Both the position numbers and the translations under genes were made by a program. The notes below the pieces were generated by a model. The model saw nothing but the letters and a program-made list of their open reading frames with translations. It was not told the DNA's origin and did not search any database. Positions 27,430-27,528 of a stretch of DNA of 27,528 nt are shown here, one piece after another; position 1 is the first letter of the stretch; every line of letters starts with the position of its first letter. This stretch comes from Silene noctiflora (Eukaryota; Streptophyta; Magnoliopsida; Caryophyllales; Caryophyllaceae): the NCBI GenBank assembly GCA_009801015.1, contig VHZZ01000035.1, forward strand, positions 94,282 through 121,809. Reading direction: 5' to 3'.

Positions 27430-27528
27430 TGAATTTCTTGTCCATATGTTTTATGTTTTTAGTTCGTAGTTTTTGGGCCCTGCGAGGCGTAATCTTGTTA
27501 ACTTTTGGATTTTGGATGTGCTTCTGGT
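27430..27528 (+). other. Probable 3' flank of the retroelement gene
   Basis: T-rich non-coding sequence after the last stop, cut by the window edge. Nothing further is recognised. Confidence 0.3.

Overview
The window is plant nuclear DNA. The evidence is GT-AG spliced genes, plant-type SINEs, MITEs and Ty1/copia and Ty3/gypsy-type elements in an AT-rich background. It is a eudicot; Caryophyllales is possible from the general look of the SINE and MITE ends, but this is an impression and cannot be proved by reading. Three isolated N bases (22216, 24502, 24995) point to a draft assembly.

Layout. 1-3120: a three-exon plus-strand gene for an unrecognised acidic protein (243 aa), with a TATA box and two E2F-like boxes upstream and a SINE in intron 1. 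3258-5269: a non-coding repeat (copy A) holding a cluster of CCGGTTGACCGGC-type words. 5400-12560: a minus-strand gene for CTP:phosphoethanolamine cytidylyltransferase (PECT1 family). It has nine coding exons that join in frame to 425 aa, plus a leader intron of about 1.4 kb. It is the one confidently named cellular gene and carries a second SINE in an intron. The two genes converge on copy A.

12600-15720 is gene-free and holds AT-rich sequence, a 275-bp hAT MITE with a GGGCC-rich core and a perfect 8-bp target duplication, and a palindrome-rich MITE with TTGTTTGGTT ends. 15727-22783 is a nest. A minus-strand Ty3/gypsy-type LTR (inferred) carries a MULE-like MITE and is split by a 5,625-bp Ty1/copia element with 221-bp LTRs and a perfect AATCT target duplication. 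The copia has lost most of gag, has several breaks in pol, and carries a second copy (B) of the non-coding repeat between its primer-binding site and its coding region. 23036-23288 is a fold-back MITE dominated by AAGTCTT/AAGACTT. 24243-27528 is part of a second retroelement with an intron-containing, decayed Transposase_28 / coiled-coil gene.

Apart from the two cellular genes, almost everything is mobile DNA. The most unusual structure is the pair of non-coding repeats A and B. They share ends and order, but at the same internal position each carries its own short palindromic word.
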